DNA of 59,012 nucleotides from an uncultured Faecalibacterium sp. Lineage in GTDB: Bacteria > Bacillota > Clostridia > Oscillospirales > Ruminococcaceae. The position numbers were made by a program, and so were the translations under genes. Below, piece after piece: positions 47,528 to 55,940 of this stretch (its first letter is position 1; every line of letters starts with the position of its first letter). The stretch spans positions 1 through 59,012 of the forward strand of contig CAKSWQ010000011.1 of the NCBI GenBank assembly GCA_934512105.1, in the 5' to 3' direction. Under the pieces are notes generated by a model that was not told the origin of the DNA, ran no database searches, and was given only the letters and a program-made list of their open reading frames with translations.

Positions 47528-48373
47528 ATGGGTCTTTTTCCTTCTGCCAACGATTTCAAGGCCGGTAAGGGTGTCGAAAAGGACGCTCCCCGCAAGACCG
47601 GCGTCGGCCGCTTTTTTGAGCTTGTAGGCCGTGATATGAACGGCATGTTCCTTGCAAACCTGCTGACCTGTGTCGGGTTTGTACCGGTCATCTGTCTGGT
47701 GTACATCGGCTTTTTGCAGAACAGCCTGCCGGTGATGCTGGGCAGCGCCGCCGTGGGCGGTCTGCTGGCGGGCCCGGCACTGGCCGGAATGTATGATACC
47801 GTCCTGCGCGCACTGCGCGATGAGGCGGGCTACTGGTGGGTGACCTACCGCAAGGCCTTCAAACGCAACTTTAAAGCCAGCCTTGTGCCCGGTGTGCTGT
47901 ACACTGTGGTGGTCACGCTGCAGATCTTCCTCGTCTATTTCTGCTTCAATATGCTGTACCACGGCACCAATGTGGGCATCCCGCTGTGGGTGGCTACGGT
48001 GCTCAATCTGGTACTGTTCCAGATGCTGTTTGCCTATATGTGGCCGCAGGTGGTGCTGCTGGATCAGCCCCTGAGCCTGACCTTAAAAAACAGCATCAAC
48101 TGCATGATCGCCTTTTTGCCCCACGCACTGGCTGCTGCCATCGTGCAGGTGCTGTTCTGGGGTGTGGTGATCTTATGCATGCCGCTGGGTCTGTTCCTGA
48201 TGCTGATCTTCGGTTTCTGGTTCGTCACCGAGGTGTCCTGCCAGATCGTGTACGGGGATATCGACCGGGTGTTCCACATTGAGGAGAACATCCGTAAGAT
48301 GAAGGACGCCGAGCTGGAAGCCGCCCTGAAAGAGGACTACGCCGATGACGGGGACGACACCCCGGAAGAATAA
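47528..48373 (+). CDS. DUF624/YesL-like membrane protein
   Basis: A 281-residue multi-pass protein. The opening GRFFELVGRDMNGMFLANLL, CVGFVPVICLVYI and AGMYDTVLRALRDEAGYWWV with KAFKRNFKASL fit, from memory, the DUF624 (YesL) layout of helices and loops. About five to six membrane helices are present and the C-terminus is acidic. YesL-type proteins often accompany sugar uptake genes, but none is near here. ATG 47528 has a weak, distant ribosome site (AGAGGT). Followed after 31 bases by the C39-like gene. Confidence 0.7.
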   Translation: MGLFPSANDFKAGKGVEKDAPRKTGVGRFFELVGRDMNGMFLANLLTCVGFVPVICLVYIGFLQNSLPVMLGSAAVGGLLAGPALAGMYDTVLRALRDEAGYWWVTYRKAFKRNFKASLVPGVLYTVVVTLQIFLVYFCFNMLYHGTNVGIPLWVATVLNLVLFQMLFAYMWPQVVLLDQPLSLTLKNSINCMIAFLPHALAAAIVQVLFWGVVILCMPLGLFLMLIFGFWFVTEVSCQIVYGDIDRVFHIEENIRKMKDAELEAALKEDYADDGDDTPEE

Positions 48374-48404
48374 GTGATAATACTGCGGAAAGGAGCGATG
48401 TCCC

Positions 48405-49784
48405 ATGGAACAACGGAATAATCTTGTGCTGCAGGGGACAGAGACCTTTTCCCGCGGGCAGCTGGACAACGTTGCGCTGGAAAACGGCGCACTGGTGCTG
48501 GACAGCGTGGCCGGGCGCAGCCTTTTGTACGGCAGCTACACCACCCCGGAGTTCGCCATGCCGGCTTTCTGCAACCTGAACGTCAGCTGGAACGCCAACG
48601 CACCCCGGGACACCATGGTGGAGGTGCGCTGCCGGGTATACGCGGCAGGGGCGTGGACAGGCTGGATGAGCTTTGGCAAGTGGGCACCGGATTACCCCCG
48701 GTGCAGCGTGTCCAGCCACAGCGAGGACGGCATGATCTTCCTGATGGGGGATACCGTCACGGTAGCCGCCCCGGGCGGCGGCACCGGCGTGCAATTGCAG
48801 GTGAACCTTTCTACCAACAATGATAAGGTCACCCCGGCGGTGCGTCTGCTGGCTGCGGCGGTGCGTCCCCTTGCGTGGGAAAAGCACAACGGCCACCCGC
48901 TGAACCGGCGGCTCTATCTGCCGGAATACTGCCTTTCCGCCCACGACCCCAGTTTTGGGCGGGAGATGGACCTGCCGCTGGTCATGGCGGCGCTGATGAA
49001 CCGCTGGGGCGAGGATATCCTGCCGGAAGAAGTGGCCTACGCCATGGAGGACGGCAACACCCGCAGCACCGGCAACACCGCTTTTGCCGCCGCCGCAGCA
49101 GGCTGCTGCGGCTACCCCTGCTGGCAGGCGTGGATGGACCTTGCCGACCTGCGGGAGCAGATCCACGACGGCTGCTCGGTGGCAGTGCAGGTGGAGCGGC
49201 GGGTGCGCGGCCAGCGCGACCCGGTGCGGCTGTGGATGGGCTTGCGCGGCTTTGGCCACGATGACGCCGTGATGGCAGACTTTGTGCTGCTGAACGACCC
49301 CACCGCCGATACCGACGGTGCAGTGAACTGCACCATGGCGCTGGTGGATTTTATGCGTTACTTTACCGGCAAGGCCATTGCCCTGCGGCCAAAGCAGCGG
49401 GAGGCCGCAGCCGACCGTCCCCGGCGGCTGCGCTGCGACCTGCGCGCCGGAACCGAGCCGGGCACATACTACTTTGAGCGGCGGGGAGAGCCCGCAGACC
49501 TGCCGGAAGATTTTTCCGGCTGGATCGCCTGCGCGCCCCACGACGGCGTGGCGCACGCCACCACCGCCCACCGCACCTTTTTGCGCTGTACCCGCACCGA
49601 GGACGGCGGGGTACAGTTCCCGCCGGAGCTGCTGGCCGCAGGCGGGCGCTGCAGTGTGTATGCAGTGGACCAGACCGGCACCATGCGGGTGGCAGAGGTA
49701 CGGCTGCCGAAGCCGAAGCCCGCGCCCGCGAGCACAGACCCCCAAGCCACTGGCCAGACCGGGGACGCCCCGGCACAGCCGTAA
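48405..49784 (+). CDS. C39-like peptidase-fold protein without catalytic cysteine
   Basis: A 459-residue protein without a signal peptide. The N-terminal half (about 1-165) is a beta-sandwich-like region (SWNANAPRDTMVEVRCRVY, WTGWMSFGKW) as in secreted C39-like proteins, followed by a Peptidase_C39-type half (about 170-330) with LPLVMAALMNRWG, EEVAYAMEDG and FVLLNDP. At the place of the catalytic W-C-S-P-T the chain reads REMDLPLV, so Cys is replaced by Asp; the His of the usual YHLMVL is not evident. Probably a binding rather than cleaving domain. ATG 48405 follows GAAAGGAGCGATGTCCC. Confidence 0.7.
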   Translation: MEQRNNLVLQGTETFSRGQLDNVALENGALVLDSVAGRSLLYGSYTTPEFAMPAFCNLNVSWNANAPRDTMVEVRCRVYAAGAWTGWMSFGKWAPDYPRCSVSSHSEDGMIFLMGDTVTVAAPGGGTGVQLQVNLSTNNDKVTPAVRLLAAAVRPLAWEKHNGHPLNRRLYLPEYCLSAHDPSFGREMDLPLVMAALMNRWGEDILPEEVAYAMEDGNTRSTGNTAFAAAAAGCCGYPCWQAWMDLADLREQIHDGCSVAVQVERRVRGQRDPVRLWMGLRGFGHDDAVMADFVLLNDPTADTDGAVNCTMALVDFMRYFTGKAIALRPKQREAAADRPRRLRCDLRAGTEPGTYYFERRGEPADLPEDFSGWIACAPHDGVAHATTAHRTFLRCTRTEDGGVQFPPELLAAGGRCSVYAVDQTGTMRVAEVRLPKPKPAPASTDPQATGQTGDAPAQP

Positions 49785-49823
49785 GCTTTTTCAGGGCGAT
49801 ATATGAAACAGGAGGAACACATT

Positions 49824-50426
49824 ATGGCAAAGACGATCATCACTTTGGGCCGTGAGTACTGCACCGGCGGACGCTACATCGCAGAGGACGTGGCAAATGC
49901 GCTGGGCATCAAGCTTTACGACAAGGAGCTGATCACCATGGCAGCAAAGAACTCCGGCTTGTCGGAGGAGGCTGTTGCCGCCAGCGAGAAACGGCACACC
50001 CACAGCCTGCTGTACAGCCTGTACACCATGGGTAACGAGCTGCCGCTGGGCGATCAGGTGTTCATTCTGCAGAGCCGTATCATCAAGCAGCTGGCCGAGG
50101 AAGGCCCCTGCGTGATCCTTGGCCGCTGCGGTGACTACGTTCTGCGGGAGCGCAAGGACGTGCTGCGGGTGTTCGTGTATGCACCCAAGGAGTGGCGTTT
50201 ACAGTACGCCAAGACCAACCCCCTGGTGAAAGCCAAGGACGAAAAGGGCATCAAGGACGAGGTGGAAAAGACCGACCGCAACCGCTCGGCCTACTACAAC
50301 TACTACACCCAGAACCGCTGGGGCGATGCCCACAACTATGATCTGGCCATCAACGCCGCCCTTGGCCGCGAGACCTGCGTAAAGATGATCCTGGACGCAG
50401 CTGCCGCCAAGGAAAAGACGCTGTAA
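49824..50426 (+). CDS. Cytidylate kinase-like family protein
   Basis: A 200-residue member of the Cytidylate_kin2 family. The opening ITLGREYCTGGRYIAEDVAN matches the family's modified P-loop, and LGIKLYDKELI, GPCVILGRCGDYVL and NRSAYYNYYTQNRWG are typical. The substrate is not established for this group. ATG 49824 is chosen over ATG 49803 because CAGGAGGAACACATT lies directly upstream. It follows the C39-like gene by 39 bases and ends before a strong hairpin. Confidence 0.85.
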   Translation: MAKTIITLGREYCTGGRYIAEDVANALGIKLYDKELITMAAKNSGLSEEAVAASEKRHTHSLLYSLYTMGNELPLGDQVFILQSRIIKQLAEEGPCVILGRCGDYVLRERKDVLRVFVYAPKEWRLQYAKTNPLVKAKDEKGIKDEVEKTDRNRSAYYNYYTQNRWGDAHNYDLAINAALGRETCVKMILDAAAAKEKTL

Positions 50427-50458
50427 AACCCGGCAAGACCCAAGAAACAACGACAGAA

Positions 50459-50493
50459 CGTGGGCAGGGCGCTTCTGCGCCCTGCCCACGTTT
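50459..50493 (+). terminator. Terminator after the cytidylate kinase-like gene
   Basis: CGTGGGCAGGGCGC / GCGCCCTGCCCACG stem followed by TTT only. The MATE gene starts 17 bases later, so read-through is possible. Confidence 0.65.
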
Positions 50494-50509
50494 CCGGCAA
50501 GGAGAAAAC

Positions 50510-51895
50510 GTGAAAACAAATCAATCGCAGACCGCACCCGCCGAGGCGCGGGAAAATATCATGGGCACCATGGAGATCAACCCGCTTTTGCTGAAACTCA
50601 GCATCCCGATGATGATCTCCATGCTGGTGCAGGCGCTGTACAACGTGGTGGACTCGGTGTTCGTGTCCCATGTCAGCGAGAGCGCCCTCACCGCCGTATC
50701 GCTGGCCTTTTCGTTGCAGAATGTCATGATCGCCGTGGGCGTGGGCACCGGCGTGGGCGTGAACGCCCTGCTGAGCAAGAGCCTTGGCGAAAAGAACCAG
50801 CGCCGCGCCAACGCCACCGCAGAAAACGGCATCTTCCTTTCTCTGTGCAGCTTTGCGGTGTTCTTTGTCATCGGCCTTACCTGCATGAAGCCCTATTTCT
50901 ACGCCCAGACCAGTGACGCCGTCATCGCGCAGCAGGGCATCCAGTATCTTTCGGTGTGCTGCATCTTCAGTCTGGGTATTTTCACCCAGACCATGGGCGA
51001 AAAGCTGCTGGCTGCTACCGGCCGCACCCATCTGAGCATGATCAGCCAGCTGGTGGGTGCCGTGGTCAACATCATTCTGGACCCCATCTTCATCTTCGGC
51101 TACTGCGGGGAGGCGCTGTCCGGTACCACCGGTGCGGCAGTGGCTACGGTCATCGGCCAGTTCTGCGGCGCAGGCATGACCTTGTACTTCAACACCCGCA
51201 AAAACCCGGATATCCAGATCAGCTTCAAGGGCTTCCGGCCCAGCGCCAAGGCCATCGGCCGCATCTACACCGTGGGTCTGCCCAGCATCGCCATGCAGTG
51301 CGTGGGCAGCCTGATGACCTTTGGCATGAACCTGATCCTGATGGCCTTCTCGGCCACGGCGGTGGCGGTGTTCGGCGTGTACTTCAAGCTGCAAAGCTTT
51401 GTGTTCATGCCCATTTTCGGCCTGAACAACGGCATGGTGCCCATCATCAGCTACAACTACGGTGCCCGCAGACCGGACCGCGTGAAAAAGACCATCAAGC
51501 TGGCGGTGTGCTACGCCGAAGGCATCATGCTGGCAGGCTTCTGCATCTTCCAGTTCGCGCCCCGGCTGGTGCTGAGCATCTTTGCCGCCAGTGACGCCAT
51601 GCTGGCCATCGGTATCCCGGCCATGCGCATCATCTGCCTGCATTTCCTGCTGGCGGGCGTCAGCATCGTGCTCAGCTCGGTGTTTCAGGCGCTGGGCAAC
51701 GGCGTCTTCAGCCTCATCGTTTCGGTCTGCCGTCAGCTGTTCGTGCTGCTGCCGGCAGCGTGGCTGCTGGCACAGACCGGCAGCGTCAACAATGTCTGGT
51801 GGGCCTTCCTCATTGCGGAAGTCGTAAGCATCCTGATGAGCCTGGCCTTCTATGCCCGTATCAACAAGACCACCATCGCACCCCTGTACCACTGA
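50510..51895 (+). CDS. MATE-family efflux transporter
   Basis: Twelve-helix Na+ or H+ coupled drug/metabolite exporter (461 residues). Two homologous halves are visible; landmarks are LLLKLSIPMMISMLVQALYN, VVDSVFVSHVSESALTAVSL, VGTGVGVNALLSKSLGEKN and in the second half IGRIYTVGLPSIAMQCVG with GLNNGMVPIISYNYGARRPD. The start is GTG 50510 with AAGGAGAAAAC; no ATG fits better. The substrate is unknown. Confidence 0.93.
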   Translation: MKTNQSQTAPAEARENIMGTMEINPLLLKLSIPMMISMLVQALYNVVDSVFVSHVSESALTAVSLAFSLQNVMIAVGVGTGVGVNALLSKSLGEKNQRRANATAENGIFLSLCSFAVFFVIGLTCMKPYFYAQTSDAVIAQQGIQYLSVCCIFSLGIFTQTMGEKLLAATGRTHLSMISQLVGAVVNIILDPIFIFGYCGEALSGTTGAAVATVIGQFCGAGMTLYFNTRKNPDIQISFKGFRPSAKAIGRIYTVGLPSIAMQCVGSLMTFGMNLILMAFSATAVAVFGVYFKLQSFVFMPIFGLNNGMVPIISYNYGARRPDRVKKTIKLAVCYAEGIMLAGFCIFQFAPRLVLSIFAASDAMLAIGIPAMRIICLHFLLAGVSIVLSSVFQALGNGVFSLIVSVCRQLFVLLPAAWLLAQTGSVNNVWWAFLIAEVVSILMSLAFYARINKTTIAPLYH

Positions 51896-51941
51896 CCCGG
51901 GTGCGGGCAGCGGCCCTGCAAACGAAAGGAACGTGATCTCT

Positions 51942-52646
51942 ATGGTAAAAAAGCTGAAGTGGAACCTGATCTTCATGAGCCTGCTGTATGTCGGGCTGGG
52001 CATTTTTCTGGTCATGAAACCCGGCACGGCGCTGAACATCGTCTGCTACGCTTTGGGCGGCGTGGTGCTGGCCTGTGCAGCGGTGCAGCTGATCCGCTAC
52101 TTTGTGGTGGAGCGCGGGGTGTTCCAGAGCCAGCTTACCCTGATCTCCGGCCTTGTCTGCCTTGCGCTGGGCGTTTTTCTGCTGCTGCGCAGCGATATCG
52201 TGGTGAGCATCCTGCCCATCGTGTTCGGCCTGTTCGTCATCTTTGACGCCATCGGCCGGGTGCAGAACGCCTTGGATCTGCGCCGCTGCGGCTACGACAG
52301 CTGGAAGGGCTTTCTGCTGCTGCCGGTGCTCAGCGTGGTGCTGGGCGTCATCCTGATCATGAATCCCTTCGGTGCCATGGAGACGCTGGTGATGGCCATC
52401 GGCGTCATCCTGATCGTGGAGGGTGCCATCAACCTGCTCAGCGCCCTGTACACCGTGTTGGCCGTGCGCCGCTTTGCCAAGCTGCACCCTGAAACGCAGT
52501 CCGTGCTGGAAAGCATCACCGGCGAGGACCTGAACGGCGACGGCGTTGTCGCCCCGGACGTGACCCGCACCGATGCAGAGGCTACCGCCGTGGAACTGGA
52601 CCATGTGGACGAGAGCGCCACCGTGGAACAGGAGGAGCGGGAGTAA
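51942..52646 (+). CDS. DUF308 (HdeD-like) membrane protein
   Basis: A 234-residue protein with six closely spaced helices in the DUF308 pattern (about 10-175: LLYVGLGIFLVMKPGTALNI, FLLLRSDIVVSILPIVFGLF, MNPFGAMETLVMAIGVILIV) and a cytoplasmic acidic tail. The repeated motif of two helices plus short loop is typical of HdeD. ATG 51942 follows GAAAGGAACGTGATCTCT, 46 bases after the MATE gene, so they are probably co-transcribed. Confidence 0.82.
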   Translation: MVKKLKWNLIFMSLLYVGLGIFLVMKPGTALNIVCYALGGVVLACAAVQLIRYFVVERGVFQSQLTLISGLVCLALGVFLLLRSDIVVSILPIVFGLFVIFDAIGRVQNALDLRRCGYDSWKGFLLLPVLSVVLGVILIMNPFGAMETLVMAIGVILIVEGAINLLSALYTVLAVRRFAKLHPETQSVLESITGEDLNGDGVVAPDVTRTDAEATAVELDHVDESATVEQEERE

Positions 52647-52651
52647 GGAAT

Positions 52652-52918
52652 AAACCCTCTCAGGCGCTCCCGCGCCAGCTCTCCCGAAGGGAGAGCCAAG
52701 CCGTAAAGCTTATCGCTAAAGTATCAGGCGCAATGAGAAAGTCCCCGGCAGTGCTGAAGCCGTCCCCTTGGGGAAGGTGGCTTGACGCGAAGCGGCAAGA
52801 CGGAAGGGGTGACTTCCGGGCGCGCAGGCTTTCCGGTTCAAGTGCAAAGTTTCCGGTAGTGCACTTGCCTCTCCCTTTGGGAGAGGTGGCATGGCGTAAG
52901 CCGTGACGGAGAGGGCGA
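52652..52918. repeat. Composite family 1 repeat
   Basis: ACCCTCTCAGGCG, CAGCTCTCCCGAAGGGAGAG, CCGTCCCCTTGGGGAAGG, GACGGAAGGGG and a second segment CCTCTCCCTTTGGGAGAGG / GTGACGGAGAGGG. Fills the gap between the DUF308 gene and the flavoprotein gene; no gene within. Confidence 0.82.
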
Positions 52919-52974
52919 GCACGTTGCCCAAAAGCATAAATACGCAAATCTATAACAAGAAAAGGAACAAAATC

Positions 52975-54381
52975 ATGGAAAAGTACGATCTGATCATCGT
53001 GGGTGCGGGCCCTGCCGGCATCTTTACCGCTGTGGAGCTGCTGCGCCACGGCAGCAAAAAGAAGATGCTGCTGGTGGAAAAGGGCAAGCCGGTGGAAAAG
53101 CGTCACTGCCCCAAGGCAGAGGTGGGCCACTGCGTCAACTGCCGCCCCACCTGCGCCATCACCACCGGCTTTTCCGGTGCGGGCGCGTTCTCGGACGGCA
53201 AGCTGAGCCTTTCTTATGAGGTGGGCGGCGACCTGCCCACCCTCATCGGGGAGGAGTTTGCGCAGGAGCTCATCGACTACACCGATAAGATTTATCTGGA
53301 GTTCGGCGCAGACCCCCATGTGGAGGGCATCTACACCGGCGAGGACATCAAGGAGATCCGCAAAAACGCCATCCATGCGGGTCTGAAACTGGTGGACTGC
53401 CCCATCCGCCATCTGGGCACCGAAAAGGCGCAGGAGCTGTATCTTGCCATCCAGAACTATCTGGCAGACAACGGCGTGGAGATGCGCTTCAATACCGAGT
53501 GCGAGAACATCATTCTGGAAGAGGACGGCTGCAAGGGCGTGCTGCTGAAGGACGGCGACAGCCTGCTGCCTGTATACGCGGACGAGGTGGTCATCGGCAC
53601 CGGACGCCGCGGCGCAGACTGGCTGGAAAAGCTCTGCGCAGAGCACCACATCGCCCACAATCCCGGCACCGTGGACATCGGTGTGCGCGTGGAGTGCCGC
53701 AACGAAGTAATGGAAAAGGTGAACAAGGTGCTGTATGAGTCCAAGCTCATCGGCTATCCGAAGCCTTGGAAGAACAAGGTGCGCACCTTCTGCCAGAACC
53801 CCGGCGGCTTTGTGGCGCAGGAGAACTACGACAACGACCTTGCCGTGGTCAACGGCCACAGCTTCAAGGAAAAGAAGAGCCCGAACACCAACCTTGCCAT
53901 TCTGGTGTCCCACAACTTTACCGAGCCCTTCAACCAGCCCATCGCCTATGCACAGAAGGTGGGCGAGCTGACCAATATGCTGGGTGCAGGCCACATCATG
54001 GTGCAGCGCTACGGCGATATTCTGGACGGTAAGCGCACTTGGCAGAAGGAGCTGGCACAGTCCAACGTGAAGCCCACGTTGAAGGATGCCGTGGCCGGTG
54101 ATATCACCGCCGCCATGCCCTACCGCGCCATGACCAACATCATCGAGTTCATCAAGATGCTGGATATGGTGGTGCCCGGCTTTGCCGCCAACGAGACCCT
54201 GCTGTACAGCCCGGAGCTGAAGTTCTACTCCAATAAGGTGAAGATGGACGAGAACCTCGACACCAACATTCAGGGTCTGCACTGTCTGGGCGACTCCTCC
54301 GGTTGGACCCGCGGCCTGATGATGGCCTCGGTCATGGGCGTGCTCATGGGCCGTAAGCTGGCTGAAAAAGAAGGCTGCTGA
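52975..54381 (+). CDS. FAD-dependent oxidoreductase (COG2509-like)
   Basis: A 468-residue flavoprotein. The N-terminal Rossmann motif LIIVGAGPAGIFTAVELL binds FAD; HCPKAEVGHCVNCRPTCAIT plus TGFSGAGAFSDGKLSLSYEV is the cysteine-rich signature of the COG2509 group; and GLHCLGDSSGWTRGLMMA near the C-terminus closes the FAD site. The reaction is not known. ATG 52975 follows AAAAGGAACAAAATC. It stands alone between repeats. Confidence 0.88.
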   Translation: MEKYDLIIVGAGPAGIFTAVELLRHGSKKKMLLVEKGKPVEKRHCPKAEVGHCVNCRPTCAITTGFSGAGAFSDGKLSLSYEVGGDLPTLIGEEFAQELIDYTDKIYLEFGADPHVEGIYTGEDIKEIRKNAIHAGLKLVDCPIRHLGTEKAQELYLAIQNYLADNGVEMRFNTECENIILEEDGCKGVLLKDGDSLLPVYADEVVIGTGRRGADWLEKLCAEHHIAHNPGTVDIGVRVECRNEVMEKVNKVLYESKLIGYPKPWKNKVRTFCQNPGGFVAQENYDNDLAVVNGHSFKEKKSPNTNLAILVSHNFTEPFNQPIAYAQKVGELTNMLGAGHIMVQRYGDILDGKRTWQKELAQSNVKPTLKDAVAGDITAAMPYRAMTNIIEFIKMLDMVVPGFAANETLLYSPELKFYSNKVKMDENLDTNIQGLHCLGDSSGWTRGLMMASVMGVLMGRKLAEKEGC

Positions 54382-54385
54382 AAGC

Positions 54386-54443
54386 GATTTGAAATGGCCG
54401 CCGCGTGCGCTTTGGCCATGATTCAAGGAATTTGATTTTTTAT
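54386..54443. repeat. Diverged family 2 repeat
   Basis: GATTTGAAATGGCCGCCGC, GCGCTTTGGCCATGATTCA and AGGAATTTGATTTTTTATT: same order of blocks as 20405-20462 but more diverged. Confidence 0.5.
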
Positions 54444-54446
54444 TTC

Positions 54447-54487
54447 GGTACCCCGGAGCGTCTGCGGACGCTCCGGGGTACCCTTTT
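54447..54487 (+). terminator. Terminator of the flavoprotein gene
   Basis: GGTACCCCGGAGCGTC / GACGCTCCGGGGTACC stem followed by CTTTTC. Confidence 0.85.
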
Positions 54488-54506
54488 CACAGAGATTTTT
54501 GGGCAA

Positions 54507-54543
54507 AAAATAGCGGAACACCCGCAGGGTGTTCCGCTATTTT
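54507..54543 (-). terminator. Terminator of the cyclophilin gene
   Basis: AAAATAGCGGAACACCC, loop, GGGTGTTCCGCTATTTT; the minus strand continues with TTGCCC after a TTTTTT run. Confidence 0.85.
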
Positions 54544-54560
54544 GAATTTAAAAGCTTATT

Positions 54561-55037
54561 TTAGCCCTCAATGAGCTCCACGGTCTTCATCTTGACCGGG
54601 GTGGTGGGCTTGTCGTTCCAGTCGGTGCGGACGGCAGCGATCTTATCCACAACGTCCATGCCGGAAACCACCTTGCCGAAGGCGGCGTACTGGCCGTCCA
54701 GATGGGGGGCATCCTTGTGCATGATGAAGAACTGGCTGCCTGCGCTGTTGGGGTTCATGCTGCGGGCCATGCTGATCACACCGCGGGTGTGCTTGAGGGG
54801 GTTGTTGACGCCGTTAGCGGCAAACTCGCCCTTGATGTTCCAGCCCGGGCCGCCGGTGCCGGTGCCCAGCGGGCAGCCGCCCTGGATCATAAAGCCGGGG
54901 ATGACACGGTGGAAGGTCAGGCCGTTGTAAAAGCCCTCCTTGACCAGCTTTTTGAAATTCTCACAGGTGATGGGGGCAACTTCCTCGTTCAGCTCGATAT
55001 CGATGATGCCGCCGTCTTCCATAGTAATGCGAACCAT
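54561..55037 (-). CDS. Cyclophilin-type peptidyl-prolyl cis-trans isomerase
   Basis: Cytoplasmic foldase of 158 residues, the single-domain bacterial size. The active site is intact: FHRVIPGFMIQGG (catalytic Arg, Phe, Gln), SMARSMNPNSAGSQFFI and the HLDGQYAAFGKVV block, in which the Trp of human cyclophilin A is His, as in many bacterial enzymes. It has no signal peptide. ATG 55037 follows AAAGGAGTATTGTAGCGTT. Monocistronic with its own terminator. Confidence 0.95.
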   Translation of the reverse strand: MVRITMEDGGIIDIELNEEVAPITCENFKKLVKEGFYNGLTFHRVIPGFMIQGGCPLGTGTGGPGWNIKGEFAANGVNNPLKHTRGVISMARSMNPNSAGSQFFIMHKDAPHLDGQYAAFGKVVSGMDVVDKIAAVRTDWNDKPTTPVKMKTVELIEG

Positions 55038-55304
55038 AACGCTACAATACTCCTTTTGTGTTGACCCCGCAGCGGGGGTGTTGGGGGGCAGAAATGCCTG
55101 CCCGGATATCCCTTATAGTATACCATAGGTTTTGCCTGTTGCAACGATGCAGATGCAACGTTTTTGTGAATTATCTGCCCAAATAGGCTAAAAATGCGCG
55201 CCGCAACCGGAGTTTACGCTCTGGTTGGTGGACGCAACCGGGCTTTTGTGCTAGAATCGTGCCACAAAAACCACAAGAGAGAGCTTCCAAAGGAGGAAAC
55301 GAAT

Positions 55305-55709
55305 ATGAAAAGTGATTTTATGACCAACCTTTTTTTCAGAGCGCTCCAGACGGTGAGCATAGCGACGATGATCGTACGGCTGCTGCTGCCGGTAGCCATC
55401 GTAGTTGCGCTCTATCTGCTCTGGCGCATCGCCCGCAATCTGGAAAAGCCGCCCAAGCTTACGGAGGAAGTCAAGATCGTGCGCAAGTCGCTTTCCGAGA
55501 TGCTCAAGGAGAACCGCACCCGCTGCAAGATGACGCAGGAGTTCGTGGCCGAGAGCATTGGCGTGAGCCGACAGGCGGTGTCCAAGTGGGAGAACGGCAC
55601 CTCGGAGCCGAACACCTCCAACCTGATGGCGCTGGCAAGGCTGTACGGCATCCCGGCAGAGGACCTGCTCAAGGGCGTGGAAAGCGCACTGGAAGCGGAA
55701 GGAAAATGA
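55305..55709 (+). CDS. Membrane-anchored XRE-type HTH protein
   Basis: A 134-residue protein with an N-terminal membrane segment (about 22-46, VRLLLPVAIVVALYLLWRIA) followed by a cytoplasmic XRE helix-turn-helix at about 68-125: RCKMTQEFVAESIGVSRQAV, SKWENGTSEPNTSNLMALAR, LYGIPAEDLL. The SRQAVSKWENG core is textbook XRE, so it should bind DNA, unusually from the membrane and with the anchor before the HTH. ATG 55305 follows AAAGGAGGAAACGAAT. Targets unknown. It ends at a family 1 repeat. Confidence 0.85.
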   Translation: MKSDFMTNLFFRALQTVSIATMIVRLLLPVAIVVALYLLWRIARNLEKPPKLTEEVKIVRKSLSEMLKENRTRCKMTQEFVAESIGVSRQAVSKWENGTSEPNTSNLMALARLYGIPAEDLLKGVESALEAEGK

Positions 55710-55937
55710 CCCCCTCAGTCTCGCTGCGCTCGCCAGCTCCCCCAAGGGGGTGCCTGAACTCCCTCAGTCAAAACCTGACGGTTTTGCCAGCTCCCTCTGG
55801 GAGGGAGCCTCTGGCGCACCCGGAAGCTTTGTGCTTTAGCCGGAAAGTTTGCCGTTATGCCAAAGGCCCCATCCTAGAGGGGGCTGTCGAGCGCAGCGAG
55901 ACTGGGGGAGTTTGCATCGCGTGAGCAGACGGAAGGG
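55708..55937. repeat. Composite family 1 repeat (two variants joined)
   Basis: ACCCCCTCAGTCTCGCTGCG with CAGCTCCCCCAAGGGGGTGC, then ACTCCCTCAGTCAAAACCTG, CAGCTCCCTCTGGGAGGGAGC, CCAAAGGCCCCATCCTAGAG, GGGGCTGTCGAGC and GACGGAAGGGG. The second part repeats the variant at 45381-45545. Confidence 0.85.
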
Positions 55938-55940
55938 GTT

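Noticed and set aside
48225..49745. 506-codon minus-strand frame, and similarly 50336-52039 and 52660-54426
   Set aside because: All lie opposite well-supported genes, lack ribosome sites and show no recognisable protein features.
4356..55937. Repeated GC-rich blocks considered as a CRISPR array
   Set aside because: The copies are dispersed over 50 kb, palindromic, of unequal length and without regular spacers or cas genes.
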